Part shown: piece after piece, positions 12,419 through 21,600 of the stretch | Position numbering within the stretch: position 1 is the first letter of the stretch | Layout of the letters: each line of letters opens with the position of its first letter | From: Eunapius fragilis | Lineage: Eukaryota; Porifera; Demospongiae; Spongillida; Spongillidae | Reading direction: 5' to 3' | Assembly: GCA_963681505.1 (NCBI GenBank) | Contig: OY811977.1 | Coordinates: 7,160,326 to 7,224,325 of the forward strand | DNA: 64,000 nt | Program-made: the position numbers and the translations under genes | Notes under the pieces: generated by a model | Databases searched by the model: none | What the model was told of the DNA's origin: nothing | Seen by the model: only the letters and a program-made list of their open reading frames with translations

Positions 12419-14436
12419 ATGTGCATGTGTATGTATAGCATTATACATGGGGCCCTTCTAGGAATCTGTGCTATTGTGATATTACATGTAGATCTACCAC
12501 TCTGTAAACATACTTTTGTACATAAGCCTGGCAGGAATATTATTCCTGCTTTATCCCTAAAGATAAAGATCAGGGCCCTGGAAATTTTATATAACAAAAA
12601 TAGTAAGTCCTAAGTCTTTTTAAACCTCTCAATGGTACACACTCATAGCTTCAGCATTTATAGTGATTGGCATGGGATAGTTGTGAGTGTTGTGTCTGTA
12701 TGAGTGTGTGAGTGTGTAAATGGATGCATGTAATGGAATATGGGACATGAGGCATGGTACGTCATGATGTGACAGGTACTGTGAGACAGGAACAAATAGT
12801 CCAGTACGTACAACACATTAATCCAGTACATACAACCAATGGGGGGAGGGGTTGGGAGGGGGGCCTTTGCCCCCATGCTCCTATACCACTGTGTATAAAA
12901 CACACAATCCAGTTACACACGTGAAAAACACATCAGTCAGAATATAAATAATTGAGAAAGAGGGTTGGATAGTAAGCCAGTCAAAGCACAGTACATAACC
13001 AAAATAGACAAAGCTTATGTGTGAATCCATATAGCACATAACTATTTACAGGGTGCACAGCAAGGGAAAAGAATACTGGTAGTGGAAAGAGTGTGTATAA
13101 GTGTGACGTGAGACGTGTGTATGTGTTGGTTCATGGGTGTGTGTGTGCCAGCCATGCAGATGAAATGAAAAACGGTGGGTGTTTAAAACGTATGTGCCAG
13201 CAGAACGCAAATCCCGACAATAAGGAAGGGTTACATGTTCCAGCCTAGCTGCGCTGCATGTGTCTTTAACTCGACCACGTCTCTCCCATAGCCTAGCTGA
13301 TACACCGTGTACTTTACCTCATGGCTCTGACGTACTATCATAGGTTGTGAGCCTATAAATGGCCACGCAATGAGTGACACCCAAAGAGTATGACCGAATC
13401 GACAGGGACACATATTGTTGTGCGCGCGTATCGGTACTGGTAGTACGTACCGTGTTTTGTATGGTGATGGTAGCTGAATCCCACGCATTTTGATCGCTTA
13501 ACGAATCTTGTTTGTTATAGAAGAGAACCACTGACGTTTGTAAGAGGCACTTCAGTTGTACATGTAGTGGCATGGGCACGGGAGGTTATTGTATATTCAT
13601 GTGCTCGGAGTATACGTAGCGGGAACCAGGTTGGAGTAGGTTAATGGCGCGAAATGAACGAGAAATGTGCAATTACTTTGCACAGCTGTATCTCCGTAAC
13701 GAATAAAGTAAAAATTAACGAACAGGACAAATCGATAGGTACAGGACCCCTCTACGTATAAACCGAATTTGAAGTTAATTGAGATGTCCTGCCGAAAGAT
13801 ATGGCCGGTTTGAGCCCCAAGGGGTATCGGACGTTGCAACACTGGCACGAAGCTAATGCAAGAGCCCAAAATTTATTTTACCAGAGAGAAATGATGTAGT
13901 ATGAAGTGTTGAAAATAGGAAGTCAATAGCATTTACGGTTCGGGAGATGTAGCGATTTCAAAGAGAATCATTTTTATAACTTTATATTTATATAGCGATA
14001 CGACATTTTCTCAGACCCTGTCCCATATAATTATATATATATATATGGGACAGTTCACGCGAAAATGACCCATCCCCATATATATAAGTCAGTCATAAAA
14101 ATGATTCACGTTTGAATCGCTATAACTTTCGAACGGTAAGCGCTATTTGCTTCCAATTTTCAGCTCTTCATACTACACCATTTCTCTATGGCATGATACA
14201 TTTGGAGTCTTACATTAGCTTCGTTGCAGCGTTTATACGACCGATACCCCCTTGGGGTTCAAACCCGCCGTATATTTCTGCAGGAAAATTCAATTAACTT
14301 CGATTTTGGTTTATACTAGAGGGATCCTGTACGTACCTATTGATTAGTACTGTTCGTTAATTTTTTACTCGATCCGTTACGGAGATACAGCTGTGCAAAG
14401 TAATTGCACATTTCTCGTTCATGTCGCGCCAGAATT
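12000..14436 (-). repeat. Right arm of giant inverted repeat
   Basis: Reverse complement of 5522-7945. Near-identity over more than 1.4 kb outside the microsatellites implies a young inversion duplication or continuing gene conversion between arms. Contains (GT)n at 12342-12418, the counterpart of (CA)n at 7531-7580. Its outer end carries the same TGGGACAG-flanked AT palindrome (about 14022-14053). Confidence 0.9.
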
Positions 14437-14620
14437 AGTGCACACACATAGCTAGGCTAGGGAAGAGGCGTGGTCGGGTTAAAGCCACATGCAGTGCAGC
14501 TAGGCTGGAACACATGTAACACTTACTTATTGTTGGGATTTGCGTACCGCAGGCACATGTTTGTTTAAACGCCCACCGTTTTCATTTCATCTGCATCGCT
14601 GGCACACACCCATGAACCAA

Positions 14621-14713
<93 letters not shown>

Positions 14714-15270
14714 ACACATACACACGTCTCATGTCACACCTATACACACTCTTTCCACCATAAGACACTATCCTTTTCCCCTTCCTGTACACCCTGTAAA
14801 TTGTTATGTTGCGTGCTACATAGATTCACACATAAGCTTTGTCCATTTTTCTATGTCTTTTGGTTTCATTGCTTTCACTGGCCTACTATACAACTTCTTT
14901 CTCAAATACTTTTGTTATGTTCATATTCAGATTCATTCTCTTTATGTTTGGTCCTACATGTGCAAATAAACCACATATTTCATTACCTTCTATTTCTTAT
15001 GATTGTATCAGCACAAAAATGGTAGTATGTCTTTTCAGACTCATGCCCTCCACTGTATGCCCATATCCCATGGTCTCCTCTATATGGTCATGTCAAAAGG
15101 ACTCCGGTCCATGTCACTGATGTGTTTTTCACGCATGTAACTGGACTGTGTGTTGCGTGTATTGGACTGGTGTCAGTGGGGTAGGAAGCACGAGGGCCGT
15201 GGGGGCAAATGCCACAATACTTTTGTCAGAGGGTCCCCGTTAGGCTACACTATATATTGGACATGCAGAT
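14437..15270 (+). repeat. Third, diverged copy of the arm family
   Basis: 14450-14900 matches 6650-6990 and 8240-8580 in direct orientation, interrupted by (CA)n at about 14623-14727. 14980-15100 matches the repeat also present at 10970-11070 and 18398-18535. A purine-only stretch (AGGGAG-like) occupies about 15255-15345. No gene seen. Confidence 0.65.
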
Positions 15271-15399
15271 AAGGTAAGGGAGAGAGTGAAGAAGGGAGAA
15301 GGGAGGAGGGAAGGGAAAGAAGAGGGAATGGGGGGAGGAGAATTGGCTAATGGTGAAGATATATTATTTACCACTATCTTTCTCTGGTGTAGTTTGCAG

Positions 15400-15513
15400 G
15401 CATGTCCACAGAAGTGTGTCCCCTACCTGATGCTGCTAATCTGCAGGTGGCCTCTCATGTCCAGTTTGACCAGGTCATGGCTGACCTCACCCAGTTGGAA
15501 GGGGAAGTGAAGG
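15400..15513 (+). CDS. Formin FH2-like exon 1 (partial)
   Basis: Bounded by a good acceptor (tagtttgcag, ending 15399) and donor (GTATGT from 15514). The open frame reads MSTEVCPLPDAANLQVASHV followed by QFDQVMADLTQLEGEVK and leaves one base (phase 1). The pattern of hydrophobic and acidic residues, with A-x-x-V, D-Q-V and L-x-x-L-x-x-E-V, resembles the helical segment of formin FH2 domains that follows the conserved L-P core; that is recognition by eye, not a search. The exon at 16206-16298 begins in the compatible phase. FH2 domains nucleate and cap actin filaments. Only a small part of the roughly 400-residue domain is visible, so this may be an exonised remnant or part of a gene with long introns. 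Confidence 0.42.
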
Positions 15514-16205
15514 GTATGTGTGAAGGGGGAGGGGTGGACATGGAGGTGGAAGGAAGGGGGAGGTGGGGTGGGTGTGGTTCGATGAGGGGCATAATGTGGT
15601 AGCATCATGACCTTCAAATATGCTTGGTCTGGGGGGACTGCACATCAGGAGATGATGTATGGTCTGGGGACTGCATATCAGGTGATGTGGAGCTGCGCAT
15701 CAGGTGATGTATGGTCTGGGGACTGCATATCAGGTGATGTGGGGCTGCGCATCAGGTGACGTTTGGTCTGGGGACTGCTCATTCAGTTTACCATGGGATT
15801 GGTGTTTTGGCTTGCAGTTTTACTCAACCTTATTGTTGGTACCACTTATTAATTATACTTAAATTAAATTAAGCACATCATCTGTGGATTATCCAAAAGA
15901 TTAAAATTAATTTTCAATTCAAGATGGAGAAAATAAAACCTCACTAATCAAGCTCATATTTCATTTATAAAAGCTACTGAAAAGCGTTTTTTGGGATGTA
16001 CACATGGAGTGTTATATGAGATGTCCGTATATGAGATGTCTGTTTACAATTACACTTTAGTTAGCAAGTTGTCGTACCCCAGCAGTGGGGTGAGATAGCC
16101 AGGAGATGTTGTGTTAATCTAGAGCTGTTTATCTAACTTCATCATCCCTTCTCTCAAACTCCACCCCCTCCCCCTCCTCCACACTCCTCCATACTCTATT
16201 ACCAG
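15514..16205 (+). other. Putative intron with 48-bp tandem repeat
   Basis: Lies between the two FH2-like exons. 15627-15778 holds about three imperfect units built on GGTCTGGGGACTGCATATCA followed by GGTGATGTGG. The rest is A/T-rich, then a pyrimidine-rich tract (about 16160-16190) that would suit the acceptor of the next exon. Confidence 0.5.
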
Positions 16206-16298
16206 AGTGTTCAGACAAGGTCCTGTACGTAGCGACACACTCACCTACTAATCACCAGCAGCCATTTCAGGATAAAATGGACCAGTTCATTGGCACTG
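16206..16298 (+). CDS. Formin FH2-like exon 2 (partial)
   Basis: Follows a pyrimidine-rich tract and ccag acceptor. In the phase set by exon 15400-15513 it reads E-CSDKVLYVATHSPTNHQQ then PFQDKMDQFIGT, ending at a weaker donor (GTAATC). The segment F-x-D-K-M-x-x-F-(I/V) resembles the FH2 region in which a charged loop is followed by a helix with the same F...KM..F spacing. Phase compatibility across two independent exons is the strongest argument that these belong to one gene. A third exon may lie at 16490-16552, where GTAAG motifs occur, but I could not decide its frame. Confidence 0.38.
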
Positions 16299-16743
16299 GT
16301 AATCCCTCAGCCATAGTAGTGATTCCATAGAAGGGCATATGGCCTTGTTCTGGGCCCTAGTGAGGTGGGTGTGTTTATTGTACTGTGATGTGCGTGTGAT
16401 GTAATCATTGCGTCACACACATCTCATCACAATGTGTGCAGGCGCACATTGGACCACATGTGAATAAATAACTTCTTCTCTTTGAAGGATAGCACTGCAG
16501 GTAAGAAACCTTGTCACAATCCCTGTGAAGCCACTGTGTGAGGATGGCTTGGTAAGTACACTGCATCAGTTACCTCATTACAAATCATCTGTGCTTAAAC
16601 TTGCACATCGCCAGCAACATTAATAGCTGTTTAGCTTCTATTGTATTAATATACAGTCCCTTCTATTTTCATTTTAAATTTTGTGTGTGATATCAACTGT
16701 CCTTTAATTTGATTACTTCCAATTTTGCACCACTTCCTTTTTA

Positions 16744-16945
16744 TGGCATGTGATGTCCCATAAAGCATGGCCCTTCCCCTAAATGGGAGGGGGTAGGGGA
16801 TGGTCAGATTGGCATAGTGGTTACACCGGTGTAACCACAGTGCATTATGCCATGTGATGTCCCATAAAGCATGGCCCTTCCCCTAAATGGGAGGGGTAGG
16901 GGATGGTCAGATTGGCATAGTGGTTACACCGGTGTAACCACAGTG
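16744..16945 (+). repeat. Tandem duplication at SINE head (about 100 bp x2)
   Basis: The segment starting ATGCCATGTGATGTCCCATA and ending with ACACCGGTGTAACCACAGTG occurs twice in direct orientation (16744-16842 and 16850-16945). Each copy includes a pol III A-box-like TGGCATAGTGG (16810-16820 and 16913-16923). Confidence 0.88.
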
Positions 16946-17010
16946 CAAGGTCAGTGGTTCAAATCACACCGAGGTACCAATTGCTACAGCATTTTCGAAC
17001 AAGGTCCCAG
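16900..17010 (+). mobile_element. tRNA-derived SINE head
   Basis: A perfect A box (TGGCATAGTGG, 16913-16923) and a B box (GGTTCAAATCA, 16956-16966) are 43 bp apart, the arrangement of an internal RNA polymerase III promoter inherited from a tRNA. The flanks do not form a full cloverleaf acceptor stem, so this is a SINE, not a tRNA gene. The 5' copy of the duplication has only the A box. The tail enters a 16-bp tandem array (17025-17165). Confidence 0.7.
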
Positions 17011-17024
17011 CAAATGCAAGGCAG

Positions 17025-17165
17025 GCACGTTAGAGCGGAGGCACGTTAGAGCGGAGGCACGTTAGAGCGGAGGCACGTTAGAGCGGAGGCACGTTAGAGC
17101 GGAGGCACGTTAGAGCGAGCGGAGGCACGTTAGAGCGAGCGGAGGCGCGTTAGAGCGGAGGCCCG
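17025..17165 (+). repeat. 16-bp tandem array
   Basis: About nine copies of GGAGGCACGTTAGAGC, two with a 4-bp expansion (GAGC repeated) and a final variant with CCGCTAGAGC. It directly follows the SINE body, as a SINE tail array might. 17166-17590 beyond it holds no recognisable gene. Confidence 0.93.
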
Positions 17166-17590
17166 CTAGAGCGGGATCATATGCCCGCGTTTCCGAACAA
17201 AGGAAACATGCCTTCAATGATGCTAAATGCTAGGAGCTAAGTTGGTCATGCGTACCATTGGCCGTTGAAAATTACAGCTGCAGGGGAGCTGAAGCTCGCC
17301 TTCATCTTTTGCGCCTTGCCTCTCGTCTGACTGTTAGATTAATTGCTCCAAATGGTCCATATGGCCACAGCAAATGCAAGGGCACTGCTGTCGCGAGTAT
17401 ATCGCATGAGCTCCGACATCCCAGCTTAGCTTTAGGTTGACATTAAGCTGTCCTGTCATAGTTGTGTGTTTTGTGTGTGTTCATGTATTACTTCTAGAAA
17501 TAACAATAATAACTAAAAGTAAATATCAGCATGGGAAAGTTCACGCGAAAATGATTCACACTTGAATCGGTATAACTTCCGAACGGTAAG

Positions 17591-18197
17591 TAGTCTGGCG
17601 TAGCCACACCCTCGCGTAGACACGTAGGGTCTGGGGAAATGCCTATACCCGACTGGTTCTAATGAGCAATTATTGCGTTCTACGTCACGCTGCGTCACGT
17701 AATGAGGAATGCAGCGAAATGGGCTAAGATTGGCTTGTAAATTAGCAAACAACACCCACGCGCACATGGCGGTTGAAGGCGGCAATTTAGAAATGGTTGT
17801 ATCTGAAGTGGCGAGAGAGCTCGGCTATTCCGGACTGAAAGAAATGCAACTCAGAGTGATAGTTGAGTTCGTCCGTGGACGAGATGTATTTGCTGTTTTA
17901 CCCACCGGATATGGCAAGAGTCTCTGCTACGGGCAATAGGACATGCAACTTACTCTGACACTGGCTTTAGATGTTCTTCGTGGCCGCTTCGATGAAGGAG
18001 TATCGGACATGTTTTCCGCCATGTGCGCGTGGGTGTTGTTTGCTAATTTACAAGCCAATCTTAGCCCATTTCGCTGCATTCCTCATTACGTGACGCAGCG
18101 TGACGTAAAACGCAATAATTGCTCATTAGAACCAGTCGGGTATAGGCATTTCCCCAGACCCTACGTGTCTACGCGAGGGTGTGGCTACGCCAGACTA
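17591..18197 (+). mobile_element. Pack-MULE-like element with captured RecQ fragment
   Basis: 607 bp bounded by 182-bp terminal inverted repeats (17591-17772 and 18016-18197), beginning TAGTCTGGCG and ending CGCCAGACTA, with one mismatch seen. It is flanked on both sides by a perfect 9-bp direct repeat AACGGTAAG (17582-17590, 18198-18206), the expected target-site duplication. Long TIRs with 9-bp duplications are the hallmark of Mutator-like elements, and internal host-gene fragments define Pack-MULEs. The interior (17773-18015) codes a RecQ-type helicase piece. It is inserted inside another repeat family (compare about 14110-14160). Academ-type elements that carry a helicase are an alternative, but their target duplications are shorter. 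Confidence 0.78.
17766..17939 (+). pseudogene. RecQ helicase N-terminal fragment
   Basis: 57 residues from an ATG at the inner edge of the TIR. The frame includes ELGYSGLKEMQLRVIVEFV and then GRDVFAVLPTGYGKSLCYG, i.e. a RecQ-like Q motif region (LKEMQ) and Walker A (TGYGKS) with the following LCY. A stop follows two residues later, so motifs Ia-VI are missing and no helicase activity is possible. An upstream ATG at 17709 would add TIR-coded residues. In RecQ proteins this region binds and hydrolyses ATP for 3'-5' unwinding. Here it is evidently a captured exon fragment inside the transposon. Confidence 0.75.
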
Positions 18198-18206
18198 AAC
18201 GGTAAG

Positions 18207-18732
18207 CGCTATTTACTTCCTATTTTCAACACTTCATACTACACCGTTTCTCTATTAGTAAGATACATTTTGCAGTCTTAGATTATCTTCTTTGCATGAT
18301 TTATACGTCCGATACCCCTTGGGGTTCAAACCCGCCATATCTTTCTGCAGGAAAATTCAATTTACTTCGATTTCGGTTTGTACGTAGAGGGATTTCATTA
18401 CCTTCTATTTCTTTAGTTCTCATAATTGTATCAGCACAAAATGGTAGTATGTCTTTTCAGACTCATGCCCTCCACTGTATGCTCATATCCCATGGTCTCC
18501 TCTACATGGTCATGTCCAAAGGCTTTTAAAAATGATTTTAGGACTCCTCTATTTCAGCTGATAGTGGTCATGAAAGGTTCGGAATGATTGGGCGGGGGTT
18601 GGGAGGGGGGGGGGGGGGGGGGGATGGTCAAATCTTATGTCCCCGTCAATGGTACACTTTCTTATTGGCAGTGCTTACTAAGTTATACTATAGTGTGCAT
18701 ATAATTATTAAATGCTGGTGGTGCTCTTGTAT
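18207..18732. repeat. Mixed repeat remnants and poly-G tract
   Basis: 18207-18397 continues the interrupted repeat (also at about 6010-6210 and 14140-14330). 18398-18540 matches 10970-11070 and 14980-15100. A poly-G run occupies about 18602-18623. No gene seen. Confidence 0.65.
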
Positions 18733-19018
18733 ACAAGTAAATAAAAACATTCTCTACGCGAAAGTTGGTGGGATATAGGATTTGATTATGACATTGGTGG
18801 TGTAAAAAGCAAGGAAACAAGGTCTTATCAGAAGGGAAAATGTCATAGTCCTATATTTAGCACATTTCTAGGGCATGTGTTGTTTGTGTGCTAAATATAG
18901 GACTATGACATTTTCCCTTCTGATAAGACCTTGTTTCCTTGCTTTTTACACCACCAATGTCATAATCAAATCCTATATCCCACCAACTTTCTCGTAGAGA
19001 ATGTTTTTATTTACTTGT
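18733..19018. mobile_element. Full-length hairpin MITE, copy 1
   Basis: Nearly perfect foldback of 286 bp. The left end reads ACAAGTAAATAAAAACATTC and the right end is its reverse complement (GAATGTTTTTATTTACTTGT). The two arms pair along almost their whole length around a short centre near 18870. Sister copies at 41515-41803 and 57190-57497, a decayed half at about 9765-9850. No coding capacity; non-autonomous. Confidence 0.9.
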
Positions 19019-19079
19019 TTTCTTAATTTTTTTTCATATATTATATAAAAGCGAGTCCTCCAGCCGATTCTGAAGCTAT

Positions 19080-19404
19080 TGGTGAAATTTTCATCGCTTA
19101 GAAATGTTCCTGTCCTGAGTTATGCGTTGCCAAGAAGGAGGAGAAGAAGAAGAATAAGAAGACGACCCGCCCCTTGTTCCGAGACTGGGTACGAGGACGG
19201 GCAGTACACTCCTGTTCTCAACAACCACGCGGTTCAGCGACATGAAACAAAAACGAAACTACTCATTTTTGACTTCTAGATCGATTGCTGAAACAAGCTA
19301 CACGATCCGATCGTCGGGAGTGTTGTTACAGACGGGTCGCGTTTTTTTAATGACATTCATAGTCATGGTCAAATCCTATATGGAAGTTTCTAACGAAACT
19401 TCCG
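19080..19404 (+). mobile_element. Dispersed element with 3' terminal hairpin, copy A
   Basis: Shares blocks with 40961-41290 (reversed), 50180-50430 (partial) and 55991-56300 (reversed): GAAGCTATTGGTGAAATTTT, then AGTTATGCGTTGCCAAGAAG, an AAG-rich run, GACTGGGTACGAG and GGGTCGCGTTTTTTTAATGA. It ends in a 9-bp stem with TAAC loop (19382-19403) and then G next to AT. The class is unknown to me: a hairpin end without TIRs would suit a rolling-circle or retroposed element, but the CTRR end of typical Helitrons is absent. Confidence 0.6.
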
Positions 19405-19413
19405 ATAAGTATC

Positions 19414-19786
19414 TAACGCTAGGTAAACCTAGCGTTCGCTAGGTAAACCTAGCGATCTTTGTGGGTAGATTAATCCACTGCCCTTGCTATTTTATTGTCT
19501 GAAATGGTGTCTTCTAGTGTGTGTGGAAGCAGGCTTTCACCGCCTCCAAGTGTGGGTTTGAATAGTATAGTTTTACAGAACTAGGTGCAAAGGTAGCAGT
19601 TAAAGGTCAGAGGTTTCGATTGAAGGATGCATTGATGCGCGCGTATGGCATATGGGATGGAAGGATGTAGAAATACAGGGGGAGGTAGTTTCAAAACCTA
19701 AAAAGAATACTAGACGGGTTAAGTGGCATTCAACCATCAAAAAACGCTAGGTTAACCTCGCGTTTTCGCTAGGTACACCTAGCGTT
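19414..19786. mobile_element. MITE with paired terminal palindromes
   Basis: Each end carries two copies of a palindrome of the type CGCTAGGTAAACCTAGCG (19417-19434, 19437-19454; right end about 19745-19786 with slightly changed copies). The two ends are inverted relative to each other. The interior has no recognised gene. The architecture matches the TTAA element at 48389-48949, with a different sequence. Confidence 0.65.
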
Positions 19787-20281
19787 ATTTTAGGAACTTA
19801 TAGATTATACTCGTGTGTTTCAAGAATGGTAGAGGTGTGGGGGCGGGGTGGACGATATGTTGCGCTGTAGGTCATTGCTGATATACTTCCATTCTAGCAT
19901 ATGGTCACATTAGGTTATTAGAACGTTAACCAGCCATGTCATATAATTTTATTTCGGGCATTTACTAGTGACATATTTCAACCTTCAATCAATCCTATAT
20001 TGAACCTGCTGCCGCAGGTTCAGATAATGTTGAGGGTCACGTCGCCATCCAATTCATAGTAGGGAAACCTACTAAGCTGCTTAGGGAGTTAGCAGCACTT
20101 CATTATTCAATTCCTTTGGTGCCATACTGTAAACACATCAATTGGTACATCTAGACCATATAGCTTAAAATGGCAATATTTACGAACTTCGATATTTATT
20201 TTTAAAAAAGAACAGTGAAATGGATGACACCACGTTAAACATCACATGGCCCTTTAGATAAACATTTGATTCTATATCTTC

Positions 20282-21600
20282 GGAGCACCTCATAATGAAC
20301 GTGCCTCATGCACAAGTTAGGCATCTAGCTCAATAATAATATTAAGCATGGGGGGGGGGGGGGGGGGGGGGGTTAATCTAAAGCCACCGCTGCATGACGT
20401 CATGTCTTTTGATAACACAAAGAGGAATGACGTGTTTGTGGCCAAGGATCAGTGCCTCTTCATGTACCTTCATTGGTGCACCCACTTGTCTAATTCATGA
20501 ATGCCCCTAATATCTACATGGCTGAGGGAAAAGATTTTGCGCGCTTTGCATCCATCCTCCCTGTGTGGCGGGTGTGCCTCTTCAAACTGAGCCTCATCTA
20601 TCCTTCTACTCTGTTTTCACAAAGCCTTAATAATTGTACTACTGGCTCCCTGTAACTAAACGGACTAGGTTTCAATGCCATAGCGAGGCTGATGACCACA
20701 GGTAACTCAACCTACTGATTTGGACTGCGATATGCAACAAAAATCTATATGTTGATCTAAAACGTATGTCATTTGCCACTTAATATTTATTTGGAATAAG
20801 CGGCTTAAAGATGCACGTAAGGAATGGATAAATAACCCCAGAGCACAACCGTTCTAATGTTACTATTTTATCTCGTATGGCATGACCTATTAGCCCCAAA
20901 TTACATGATTACCAACACATTAATTTGCTGCACCATTTAAAGGATTATAGCAGTCAGCCGTATACTAAAATCGTCTGACATCATGAGTCGTAGAAGTAAA
21001 CAAATGTGCTTCATCGATTTTTTATCCAGCCCTGAGTGGGTACCAGTTTGGCAAATAGACTCCCACCCACCTGCAAGCCCCCCCCCCCCCCCCCCCCCCT
21101 CCGCTCTCGCCTACATGAACTCTTTGGCGTGCCCTTCAGCATTATATCACCATGTTATTGTACTGCACGTGCGATCATCCAACGATTTTATGCACGCGAT
21201 TAACATACAGCATATAGTGGGACGGAGGTGGGGATGGTAGGGAGGGTGGGGAGGGTGGGATGTAACACACAGCAATAACACACATCATAGCTCCTCCCTG
21301 CAGTTTGGGCAGGTCTTCTGATGTTAATTCACACTTCAGTATTCCTTGGCTATAAAAACGTAATTCCTCTTTATGAGCTTTCAAAAGACATGACGTCATG
21401 CAGATGTGGTTTTAAATCACCCCCCCCCCCCCCCCCCCTTCCCCTCTCCCTCTGACCCATGCTTCATAATTGAGATTCCTAGCCTTGTAATCATGAGGTG
21501 CTTTCAAAAGACATGACGTCATGCAGATGTGGTTTCAAATCAAACGATCAGAACAAAGAAACAAATTGAGATTCCTAGCCTTGTGATTATGAGGTGCTCC
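20282..21600. mobile_element. TIR element with poly-G and CRE palindromes, unit I
   Basis: Ends read GGAGCACCTCATAATGA (left) and ATTATGAGGTGCTCC (right, inverted). Both sub-terminal regions contain CATGACGTCATG next to poly-G (about 20350-20373) or poly-C (about 21420-21437). The right part is internally duplicated in this copy (21378 and 21502). Sister copy: 57888-58763. The interior is non-coding with another poly-C near 21080-21098. Confidence 0.7.

Noticed and set aside
14540..15025. 161-residue open frame
   Set aside because: Its centre is (CA)n and the rest is the repeated arm family; no coding constraint seen.
16900..16975. Functional tRNA gene
   Set aside because: A and B boxes are present but I could not form a matching acceptor stem or anticodon arm; SINE is the better reading.
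19382..19404. Helitron 3' end
   Set aside because: The hairpin is suitable but the CTRR terminus is missing and no Rep-helicase sequence is seen.
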